8,529 bases of DNA from Cytophagales bacterium (lineage in GTDB: Bacteria; Bacteroidota; Bacteroidia; Cytophagales; Cyclobacteriaceae), in contig JAJCYL010000392.1 in the NCBI GenBank assembly GCA_029262955.1, positions 1 through 8,529 on the forward strand, given 5' to 3'. The notes beneath the pieces are model-generated. The model did not search any database. It saw only the letters and a list, made by a program, of their open reading frames with translations, and was not told the DNA's origin. This document shows positions 1-6,414 of this stretch, piece by piece (positions within the stretch are counted from its first letter, which is position 1; the number at the start of each line of letters is the position of its first letter). The position numbers and the translations under genes are program-made.

Positions 1-149
1 TGTTTATGGACTAAACGAGTCAGAACTGATGGTAGCAGATAATTATCTGATTCGGATGTAGTCGATGGCATGTCAAAGTCCGTGGAAACTCTAGGGGCCT
101 ACATATTCACCGGAACTAACCCATCTGTCCTGTAGGAACTATTGCTTCA
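1..149. other. Left-edge region with no identifiable gene
   Basis: No gene can be assigned here. On the + strand a frame entering from the left runs to a TAG at 59-61 and gives a plausible but unrecognised tail (YGLNESELMVADNYLIRM). On the - strand a frame starting at ATG 71-69 stays open to the left edge (MPSTTSESDNYLL...). Either could be the end or start of a neighbouring gene, and they exclude each other. A 6-bp inverted repeat, CCTACA (98-103) and TGTAGG (131-136), has a 27-nt loop and is too weak to call as a structured RNA. Confidence 0.4.
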
Positions 150-180
150 TTTGTTCTATTGGACTAAAGAGCTATCTTTG
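150..180 (+). promoter_or_regulatory. Bacteroidota-type promoter (TTTG-N19-TATCTTTG)
   Basis: TTTG at 150-153 is separated by exactly 19 nt from TATCTTTG at 173-180. This matches the -33/-7 promoter consensus of the Bacteroidota primary sigma factor (TTTG or TTG, about 19 nt, TAnnTTTG). Transcription would begin a few bases after 180, inside or at the edge of the following inverted repeat, leaving a leader of roughly 60 nt before the ATG at 250. The match is seen directly; the start site is inferred. Confidence 0.7.
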
Positions 181-208
181 TTTAGGAGCATCAATCTTTG
201 CTCCTAAA
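181..208. promoter_or_regulatory. Perfect 10-bp inverted repeat at the promoter's start region
   Basis: TTTAGGAGCA (181-190) and TGCTCCTAAA (199-208) are perfect reverse complements around the 8-nt loop TCAATCTT. The repeat begins at the base after the -7 box. No T-run follows it on either strand, so it is not a typical intrinsic terminator of an upstream gene. It could be an operator over the transcription start or a 5' leader hairpin that affects mRNA stability. The symmetry is certain; the role is inferred. Confidence 0.6.
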
Positions 209-249
209 ATAAAAACCACCATATCAGCTACGGTCTATAATTGAATCTT

Positions 250-3200
250 ATGAAGAGATTGCTTTTGCTGCTATGCTTTATACCGGAGGTTTTGTTTTCA
301 CAGACTGCCGGAGATTTAATGTTTGTTTCCTTTGATGCAGATGTTGTCGACGGTTTTGCCTTTGCAACCTTAATAGATTTACCTGATGCAACAGTTATAC
401 GCTTCAATGACAGGGAATGGGATGGCAGTGCATTTACCGGGGGAGCTGAAACACCTGCAACCTGGACAAATGATACGGGTAGAACAATACCTGCGGGAAC
501 AACCATTACCATTGACAATGGCACTGCATCTGTAGGTAGCATTTCGAATGGTATTTCAATTAATAATGCCGGTGATGTTATTTATATGTTCATAGGAACG
601 GACGTGAGTACTCCGACAACTTTTATTTCAGCCATTGCCAACAATAGTTATTCAGCAGCTAATGGTGTTTTGACAGGTACTGGCTTAGCCGTCGGAGTAG
701 ATGCCATTGAATTCACTGGCAGTGAAGATATAATGACTTATATCAATAACGTAAATTGTAATTCAACAGTGGCCAACTGTGCTGCTGCAATCGCCAATAC
801 CGCTAACTGGGCTTCCGAAGCTTCGGCTACAGGAGATCAGAGTACCAATGGCACATTCCCCGATTTTCCAGGTGATGTGTGTGGTGTATTTGGCAACCTA
901 TTCGCACAAAGAACATATTATTCATTTGCCACTGGAAATTGGGATGACAATGCTTCCTGGACACTGTCTGCCGACGGATCTACCGGTGCCGTAGGAGCAG
1001 GTACTTGGCCATCAAGAAATGACAATGTTGTAATTCGTTCAGGTCATACCATTACCATTAATGCTGTAGACGATAACAAAACATGTGGAATATCTGCCAA
1101 TGCATTAGGTCGAAGTAATGTTGGCAATGGCGGGGACCCTTTTACCGGTGCGGGAGATGATATGTTTTACCAAACGGGGAATATCCTAATTTCTAACGGT
1201 GGCACATTGACATGCTCTGAAGAATTAATGGTTGAAGGGTATACTCTTGTGGAAGATGGAGGTACACTGACCATGACTGAGGATATAATCAATTTGGGGT
1301 ATCTGGAATTGTCGTCGGCTTCAACACTAACCACAAATGATGATTTAATACTAACCGGAAACAGTATTACTATCATGGACAATACTTCCTCAGGTACCGA
1401 CGATTTGTATATAGAGTGGACCGACGCAACATTATGTGGAGTGGGGGCTTACAGCTTAGGAGGTGGTGCAGGATCAACTATTCAATATTTTAATACGGCC
1501 ACTGACGCCCAGATATGCTCTGGTTTCACTGTAGAGTGCCCCGCGATGGACTGTACGGGCGTCCCGGCAGCTGGCATGGGTACTTTTATTTCGGGAAATG
1601 TCGGTTTGGGAGGTGTAGGTGATTCAAACAGTCTGCAATTATGGTTAAGGGCCGACGATTTAGGATTGGCTGATGGTGCCTCTGTAACCAGTTGGACTGA
1701 TGTGTCAGGAAACTCCTTAACAGCCACTGCCAGTGGAGGGGGAGGAACTGAACCAACCTTCAATACCAACACAGTCAATACCTCACTTCCTTCGATGAGC
1801 TTTGATGAAGGTGATTATCTCGATTTGGGTCAGCCAGCAGGATTGGATTTCACTCCAGGGACGGACAGTTGGTCTTTTTTTATCGTTTACAGCATGTCTG
1901 ATGCTGCAGAACAGGGAACCCTATTTGCCAAGGCTGATGGAACAGGTGGTAATAGAACATATCAATATACAATTGATGATTCAGGGGGAGCAGAACGCTA
2001 TTTCAGCTCATTTATTGGAGGTAATAACACAACGGGTACCGGACCAGATGTGAGTGGCGTAGGGACATGGTTTGTTAGTTCGCATAGCAACAACACGGCA
2101 ACCAGAGACTCATGGACAAATGAAGGTGCGAATCATACCGCTGATGCCATCGGAACTAACAATACAGGCGCAGTTGATGTACTAATAGGGGCAAGAAGAG
2201 CAACAGCACCATCTACTGGCTTCGGATTTCCTTTTACCGGAAGTATTGCTGAAATCGCCATGTATGATGGAGAGATGACTGATGCACAACGGATTATTAT
2301 GACCAATTATCTTACAGCTAAATACGATATTGACATTTCGGCTTCGGGCAATGATGTTTATGACATGGATGACAATGCCAATGGAGATTATGATTTTGAG
2401 GTAGTGGGCATTGGGCAGGCAAGTGATGGCACCAATCATCGGGATGCTATTGGACTTGGTGTGGCTAGAATGTGGAATCCAAGCGACTTGGACAACGACG
2501 AATATTTAATGTGGGGTCACGATAACACGGCGTTGACATCCACAACTTCCGCTGTAGGCACTGCTGTTGATGGTACGGTTATTCAGGAACGTTTGTCCCG
2601 CATATGGCGAGTTGCCAAATCCGGTGACTTAGGCGCTATATCGATGTCAATTAACTTTAGCGGGCTTCCAGAAAATCCTTTAGGGTCTAATTTGCGCTTA
2701 ATGATAGATCGCGATGGGGATGGTTTTGCTGATAATGATGTCACGCCGATTGAAGGATCAGTGTCTAATGATATAGCCGTTTTTTCGAACGTTAATTTTC
2801 AAGACGGTGACCGGTTTACTTTGGGAAATACGGATCAATCCATTCCTCTACCAATTGAGCTGATTGCATTTGGCACCAGGCCCATGAAAGATCAGGTCAT
2901 GATCAACTGGACAACAGGTTCAGAACTGAATAATGATTTCTTCACAGTTGAGAAGTCGATTGAAGCGGATCAATGGGATGAAGTAACCAAAATACAAGGT
3001 GCAGGTACGACTGCCAGGGAAACTTATTACCAAACTATTGATAGAAATCCGATTAATGGCATTTCATATTATCGGTTAAAACAAACGGATTTTGATGGTC
3101 AATTTTCTTATTCTGAGGTTTCTCTGGTTATATTTAGTGGGATAAGCCAATCAATTGTAGTGTCTCCAAATCCATCAGTCGGCATTTTCAAAATTTATTC

Positions 3201-3387
3201 AGAGACTGAATTGAAGCCAGGTCTAATAGCACTTTTTGACATTAGTGGACAAAGAATTTTTGATCGTATCGATAATAGCGACAACGGCCTATATGTCGAT
3301 CTTACCGATACGCCAAATGGAGTCTACCTTCTTAAAATAATTGATTCCAATAATTTGGCCACCACTATCAGGCTAAGTAAAAAATAG
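250..3387 (+). CDS. Secreted T9SS protein with LamG-like domain
   Basis: This is a large extracellular or surface protein of 1045 residues, probably exported by Sec and then by the type IX system. ATG 250 is preferred over the in-frame TTG at 241 because it gives a clean signal peptide (MKRLLLLLCF, ending LFSQ at residue 18). In order there is an N-terminal beta-rich domain of unknown family (about 20-200, starting AGDLMFVSFDAD), a short G8-like stretch (226-276, GNWDDNASW to VVIRSGHTITIN), a laminin G/concanavalin-like domain (461-697, starting SLQLWLRADD), and a region resembling DUF8202 (about 700-860). That region holds RIWRV at 784 and a calcium-loop-like DRDGDG at 820-825. A fibronectin-like segment starts at LPIEL (about 866), and the type A sorting domain (969-1045) has SPNPS, a GQRIFD strand and the ending NGVYLLKI...LSKK. 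The substrate is unknown; adhesion or glycan binding is plausible. No catalytic motif was recognised. The gene has its own promoter. Confidence 0.93.
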   Translation: MKRLLLLLCFIPEVLFSQTAGDLMFVSFDADVVDGFAFATLIDLPDATVIRFNDREWDGSAFTGGAETPATWTNDTGRTIPAGTTITIDNGTASVGSISNGISINNAGDVIYMFIGTDVSTPTTFISAIANNSYSAANGVLTGTGLAVGVDAIEFTGSEDIMTYINNVNCNSTVANCAAAIANTANWASEASATGDQSTNGTFPDFPGDVCGVFGNLFAQRTYYSFATGNWDDNASWTLSADGSTGAVGAGTWPSRNDNVVIRSGHTITINAVDDNKTCGISANALGRSNVGNGGDPFTGAGDDMFYQTGNILISNGGTLTCSEELMVEGYTLVEDGGTLTMTEDIINLGYLELSSASTLTTNDDLILTGNSITIMDNTSSGTDDLYIEWTDATLCGVGAYSLGGGAGSTIQYFNTATDAQICSGFTVECPAMDCTGVPAAGMGTFISGNVGLGGVGDSNSLQLWLRADDLGLADGASVTSWTDVSGNSLTATASGGGGTEPTFNTNTVNTSLPSMSFDEGDYLDLGQPAGLDFTPGTDSWSFFIVYSMSDAAEQGTLFAKADGTGGNRTYQYTIDDSGGAERYFSSFIGGNNTTGTGPDVSGVGTWFVSSHSNNTATRDSWTNEGANHTADAIGTNNTGAVDVLIGARRATAPSTGFGFPFTGSIAEIAMYDGEMTDAQRIIMTNYLTAKYDIDISASGNDVYDMDDNANGDYDFEVVGIGQASDGTNHRDAIGLGVARMWNPSDLDNDEYLMWGHDNTALTSTTSAVGTAVDGTVIQERLSRIWRVAKSGDLGAISMSINFSGLPENPLGSNLRLMIDRDGDGFADNDVTPIEGSVSNDIAVFSNVNFQDGDRFTLGNTDQSIPLPIELIAFGTRPMKDQVMINWTTGSELNNDFFTVEKSIEADQWDEVTKIQGAGTTARETYYQTIDRNPINGISYYRLKQTDFDGQFSYSEVSLVIFSGISQSIVVSPNPSVGIFKIYSETELKPGLIALFDISGQRIFDRIDNSDNGLYVDLTDTPNGVYLLKIIDSNNLATTIRLSKK

Positions 3388-3400
3388 TTCTTCCGATAGC

Positions 3401-3430
3401 TGCACTATGCCTTTTTCGTGGTATAGTGTA
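3401..3430 (+). terminator. Stem-loop after the T9SS gene, possible terminator
   Basis: Positions 3401-3411 pair with 3420-3430 in an 11-bp stem that includes two G-U pairs, around the 8-nt loop TTTTTCGT. It starts 14 nt after the stop codon of the T9SS gene and ends 18 nt before the cyclase gene. There is no T-run after the stem, so it is not a canonical rho-independent terminator. It may instead protect the 3' end or attenuate read-through into the cyclase gene, for which no separate consensus promoter is visible in the 61-nt gap. Confidence 0.4.
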
Positions 3431-3448
3431 AATTCAACTTAAATTAAG

Positions 3449-4252
3449 ATGATGATGCGTTGTATTGGATTTGCAATAATGACTTTATTTCTCGGATGTA
3501 ATCAGCCAAATGGGGATATTTCCGAAGACAAGTTTCAAAAACTTTTCGATGGCGAATTGACTATTATAGACCTCACTCATTCGCTAAGTACTAAGAGCCC
3601 CTTCTGGCCAAATAGCTCTAACCAAAACTCATTTTCATATACGCCAATTTCAACTCACCCAAGTGGCGCTGCTGCAATGGGGTCGTATAGTACAGGTGAA
3701 CACAACGGTACTCACCTGGATGCACCTATCCACTTTAAAGATAGTGTTGCGTCAGTGGACGAAATACCTCCAAGTGATCTGTTTGCTCCAGCCGCTGTGA
3801 TTGATGTCAGTGCCAAATGCAGTACCAATTCAGATTACAGACTTACTGTGGAGGACATCAAAGAATGGGAAGACCGAAATGGTACCTTACCAAAAGGCGT
3901 AGTGGTGCTGATGTATACTGGTTGGAGTAAAAAATGGGATGACCCAGAGGCTTATAGAAATCAGGATGAGTTCGGTAAAATGCACTTCCCGGGGTTTTCG
4001 GTAGAGGCTAATCAATTCTTGGTCAATGAGAGGGCTATTAAAGGAATTGGCATTGATAATCTAAGTATCGATTATGGTCTGTCAACTTCGTTTGATGCTC
4101 ATGGCGTAACAAATGGTGCCGGGAAATATCATTTGGAAAATGTAGCCAATCTTCACTTATTACCACAAAAAGGGGCCTATCTCATTTCTGCTCCAATTAA
4201 AATTGAGGGTGGATCCGGAGGGCAGGTGCGGATATTTGCACTAATACCCTGA
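3449..4252 (+). CDS. Putative lipoprotein, cyclase/kynurenine formamidase-like hydrolase
   Basis: The protein has 267 residues and belongs to the metal-dependent cyclase family (Pfam Cyclase), which includes bacterial arylformamidase KynB and related amide or ester hydrolases. Visible hallmarks are DLTHSL (41-46), the metal-binding motif HNGTHLDAPIH (85-95, with H85, H89, D91 and H95), GIDNLSID (201-208), and H218 and E230. H218 and E230 are 12 residues apart, matching the catalytic-region H and E spacing known in KynB. Unlike cytosolic KynB it begins with a hydrophobic leader ending LFLGC at C17, so it is probably a lipoprotein, although F at -3 is not ideal for a lipobox. The start is one of three consecutive ATGs (3449, 3452, 3455) and the choice hardly changes the protein. 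No kynurenine pathway gene is nearby, so the substrate is unknown. The family call is firm; the kynurenine activity is not. Confidence 0.9.
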   Translation: MMMRCIGFAIMTLFLGCNQPNGDISEDKFQKLFDGELTIIDLTHSLSTKSPFWPNSSNQNSFSYTPISTHPSGAAAMGSYSTGEHNGTHLDAPIHFKDSVASVDEIPPSDLFAPAAVIDVSAKCSTNSDYRLTVEDIKEWEDRNGTLPKGVVVLMYTGWSKKWDDPEAYRNQDEFGKMHFPGFSVEANQFLVNERAIKGIGIDNLSIDYGLSTSFDAHGVTNGAGKYHLENVANLHLLPQKGAYLISAPIKIEGGSGGQVRIFALIP

Positions 4253-4289
4253 CTTATTATTCAGCTTTCAAATAATATTTATTTTAAAA

Positions 4290-4316
4290 GCGTACCAACC
4301 CTTTTTGGTTTCACGC
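4290..4316. other. Stem-loop in the cyclase-operon gap
   Basis: GCGT (4290-4293) pairs with ACGC (4313-4316) and ACCAA (4294-4298) with TTGGT (4305-4309), with a 3-nt bulge at 4310-4312 and a 6-nt loop. On the + strand AAAA precedes the stem but no T-run follows. Read on the - strand the stem is followed directly by TTTT. It may be a weak or bidirectional transcription end for the cyclase gene, starting 38 nt after its stop codon. This is a modest structure and could be chance. Confidence 0.25.
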
Positions 4317-4339
4317 CGTGTAGGTCTAAATGATTTTTG
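4303..4339 (+). promoter_or_regulatory. Weak promoter-like element before the four-gene operon
   Basis: TTTG (4303-4306) is followed after 25 nt by GATTTTTG (4332-4339), which matches TAnnTTTG except for the first base. The spacing is longer than the usual 19-21 nt, so this is only a candidate. Some promoter is expected in this 152-bp gap because the genes on either side differ in function and spacing. No better match to the Bacteroidota consensus was seen between 4253 and 4404. Confidence 0.25.
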
Positions 4340-4364
4340 TTAACACTGAGTAAAAATGTGTTAA
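4340..4364. promoter_or_regulatory. Inverted repeat TTAACAC-N11-GTGTTAA, operator-like
   Basis: TTAACAC (4340-4346) and GTGTTAA (4358-4364) are perfect reverse complements separated by 11 nt, 40 nt before the lamin-tail lipoprotein gene. The repeat starts at the base after the weak GATTTTTG element, the same arrangement as at 173-208. The AT-rich spacer and half-site spacing suit a dimeric DNA-binding regulator more than an RNA hairpin. The regulator and function are not known. Confidence 0.35.
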
Positions 4365-4404
4365 GCCAAAATGAATACGATTTACGTCAAACAATCCACA
4401 TAAG

Positions 4405-5691
4405 ATGAATACTACCATTACAAAACCATTTGAGATTTTAGCGCTGCTGTTTGTTGTTTTATTAGGCCAATCTTGCGGCAGTGATCCGGAAGAGCCATTT
4501 GTGCCAACTATAGGTGACTCAGATTTTGTTTTATTTATTAATGAAATTAATGCGGGAGGTAACCCCTATGATTGGATTGAAATTCACAACCCTGGTACTG
4601 AAATGGTTCAGTTAGAGGGTTTCTTCATATTTGATGATCATACAAACAAATACCAAATCCCTCCTGGAATAGCCGTTGAAGCTGGTGGTTATGTACTGTT
4701 TATTTGTGATGAAACAGCCACCGCAGAACACACCAATTTCAGGTTATCATCCGGTGGAGAACTGGTGGCACTGGAAGACCCGTCTGGTAATGTTGTGGAC
4801 TTTGTCGAATACCCGAGGATTAGGGGAGGCCAGTCGTATGGCAGATTTCCAGATGGAGCTACAACGATGTTTATCAGTGGTATACAAACCTTGGAGGAGA
4901 GTAATGGCAGCAGCCCGGCGACAGTACTGCAAAGGTTAAATCGCGATATTGCAGTTCCAGGCCAAAATGATGCAGTTACCGTCTCCGTTGAGGCTTTTCA
5001 TCAACAAGGTCAAGTTCAGGCGATTCAGCTCTTTTATAGACTTAATAATGGTAATTATGATTCATTAGCGATGTCAGCATCGGCTGATAGCACTTATACC
5101 GGAACGATTCCGCCTACACAAATTGACGCCATTGTAGACTATTATATAGCAGCAATTGACCAAAATGATGTTAAAACATTCAGGCCGGCTGGAGCACCAG
5201 ATAGTGTGGATACTTATGTCATCAATTCAACTCCACTACCCGAGTTGCTAATTAATGAGTTTCTGGCTGCGAATGATGCCTGCTGTCCAGACAACGACGG
5301 AGGCATTGAAGAATTTGATGATTGGATAGAAATTTACAACCCTGGTAGCATTGCCATTGATGTTGGAGGGTTTCATTTATCAGACAATCCTGAAGATCCG
5401 TTTAAATTTATGATTCCAAACAATCAACCCTCTACTACAACAGTGCCGGCCGGGGGATACCTGCTTTTTTGGGCTGATGCCCAGCCAGAACAGGGCACAA
5501 TTCATGTCGACATCAAGTTATCTTCTCAAGGGGAAACTGTGGGATTGTATTATATTGATGGTCGAACCATTGACGAGTACGAATTCGGCTTACAGGAGGC
5601 TAATATTTCTATGGGTCGATCACCAGATGGAAGTGCGAATTGGGTGAGTTTAAGCAACCCTACTCCAAATGCTACGAATTTGACAAACTAA
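4405..5691 (+). CDS. Lipoprotein with two lamin-tail domains
   Basis: The protein has 428 residues. A hydrophobic leader ends LGQSC with C24 as the probable lipidated residue. The following GSDPEE is acidic, which in Bacteroidota is typical of lipoproteins sent to the cell surface. Two divergent lamin-tail (LTD) beta-sandwich domains lie at about 41-150 and 279-415. They share INEINA/INEFLA, DWIEIHNPG/DWIEIYNPG, GGYVLF/GGYLLF, LSSGGE/LSSQGE and GRFPDG/GRSPDG. Between them (about 186-273) is an Ig- or fibronectin-like segment containing VDYYIAAIDQN. The second LTD carries an extra acidic loop with a vicinal cysteine pair (DACCPDNDGG, 291-300). LTDs in bacteria occur in exported proteins, often with CotH, and are thought to bind or anchor partners, so a structural or scaffolding role is inferred. 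It is the first gene of the operon and its TAA abuts the next ATG. Confidence 0.9.
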   Translation: MNTTITKPFEILALLFVVLLGQSCGSDPEEPFVPTIGDSDFVLFINEINAGGNPYDWIEIHNPGTEMVQLEGFFIFDDHTNKYQIPPGIAVEAGGYVLFICDETATAEHTNFRLSSGGELVALEDPSGNVVDFVEYPRIRGGQSYGRFPDGATTMFISGIQTLEESNGSSPATVLQRLNRDIAVPGQNDAVTVSVEAFHQQGQVQAIQLFYRLNNGNYDSLAMSASADSTYTGTIPPTQIDAIVDYYIAAIDQNDVKTFRPAGAPDSVDTYVINSTPLPELLINEFLAANDACCPDNDGGIEEFDDWIEIYNPGSIAIDVGGFHLSDNPEDPFKFMIPNNQPSTTTVPAGGYLLFWADAQPEQGTIHVDIKLSSQGETVGLYYIDGRTIDEYEFGLQEANISMGRSPDGSANWVSLSNPTPNATNLTN

Positions 5692-6414
5692 ATGATCGAT
5701 TATTTTACGCTACAGACTGCATCAGAAAACCCGGCTTTTCTGACGGTATTATATACATTGTTATTTTCATTCAGTCTTTCAATGCTGATTGCAGTTACTT
5801 ACTATAAAACGACTTTAAAAAAGGACGTATCTAACTACTTTATTCAATCAATTGTCCTGAGTGCCTTAGTGGCTTCTACGGTTGTTCAGGCAATAGGTGA
5901 TAGTGTTGCAATTGGTTTGGGAGTTTTGGGGGCATTAGCTATTATCAGGTTCCGTACAAATTTTCGTAATCCTAGAAACATTATTTTCCTATTTGCTGCA
6001 TTAGCTTCAGGTATTGCAACTGGTGTTTATGGTTTCACTATCGCCATTGTTGGAACGTCAGGCTTTTGTTTAGTGGCAGTAGCATTGAACATGTCCTTAT
6101 TCGGAGTTTCTGACAAATCAGAAATGATCTTGAGAATTATTTTTCATGAAAAAGTTAATAGTGATCAAGTGGCTGAAATTTTGAAAATGTATTGTGAGTC
6201 ATTTAACCTCACTGAATTCAGAGAAGGTCAGACTTCGGCTCAGCAACAAATAGTTCCGGAAACTTCACCGGATATCAGGCTGCTTTATCAATACAGATTG
6301 ACGCTGAAGGACGAGAACAAAAAAGAAGAACTGATCAAGGGCCTGAAGCAAGTTGGAGACTGCGATGGCATTAAACTGGAGACCGTTGTAAATGCTGAAA
6401 TTTTTGATGGTTAA
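5692..6414 (+). CDS. DUF4956 inner-membrane protein
   Basis: The protein has 240 residues and matches the DUF4956 family, whose function is not established. Four to five membrane segments can be seen at about 16-37, 47-66, 70-86, 96-113 and 114-137. The signature GALAIIRFRTNFRNPRN spans 80-96, where a glycine-rich helix end meets a basic loop. The C-terminal soluble part (about 142-240) reads as strand-helix-strand-strand-helix-strand, suggestive of an ACT or ferredoxin-like fold; this fold reading is mine and unverified. From general knowledge, DUF4956 genes often accompany VTC-type polyphosphate polymerase and CotH genes. Here the gene sits between a surface-type lipoprotein and a HlyD/TolC pair with no spacer on either side, so translation is probably coupled. 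It may be the inner-membrane component of the same machine. Confidence 0.9.
   Translation: MIDYFTLQTASENPAFLTVLYTLLFSFSLSMLIAVTYYKTTLKKDVSNYFIQSIVLSALVASTVVQAIGDSVAIGLGVLGALAIIRFRTNFRNPRNIIFLFAALASGIATGVYGFTIAIVGTSGFCLVAVALNMSLFGVSDKSEMILRIIFHEKVNSDQVAEILKMYCESFNLTEFREGQTSAQQQIVPETSPDIRLLYQYRLTLKDENKKEELIKGLKQVGDCDGIKLETVVNAEIFDG

Noticed and set aside
70..135. 21-codon + strand ORF starting at ATG 70
   Set aside because: It is too short, has no recognisable similarity or start context, and competes with other equally short frames.
98..136. CCTACA/TGTAGG pairing as a structured RNA
   Set aside because: Only 6 bp with a 27-nt loop and no recognised RNA family features.
172..222. 16-codon - strand ORF (MVVFILGAKIDAPKQR)
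   Set aside because: It lies entirely over the promoter and inverted repeat of the T9SS gene and is too short to support.
241..249. TTG at 241 as the start of the T9SS gene
   Set aside because: The ATG at 250 gives a standard signal peptide beginning MKRLLLLL, and TTG starts are rare; using TTG adds only MNL.
228..542. 104-codon frame on the - strand overlapping the promoter and start of the T9SS gene
   Set aside because: It overlaps a well-supported gene and its promoter on the other strand, has low-complexity composition and no recognisable domain.
2182..2439. 85-codon - strand frame inside the T9SS gene
   Set aside because: It is antisense to the LamG/DUF8202-like coding region and its composition (isoleucine and histidine rich) is typical of a shadow frame.
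4676..4939. 87-codon + strand frame inside the LTD lipoprotein gene, and a 61-codon - strand frame over the same stretch
   Set aside because: Both lie wholly inside the first LTD coding region and show no protein-like motifs.
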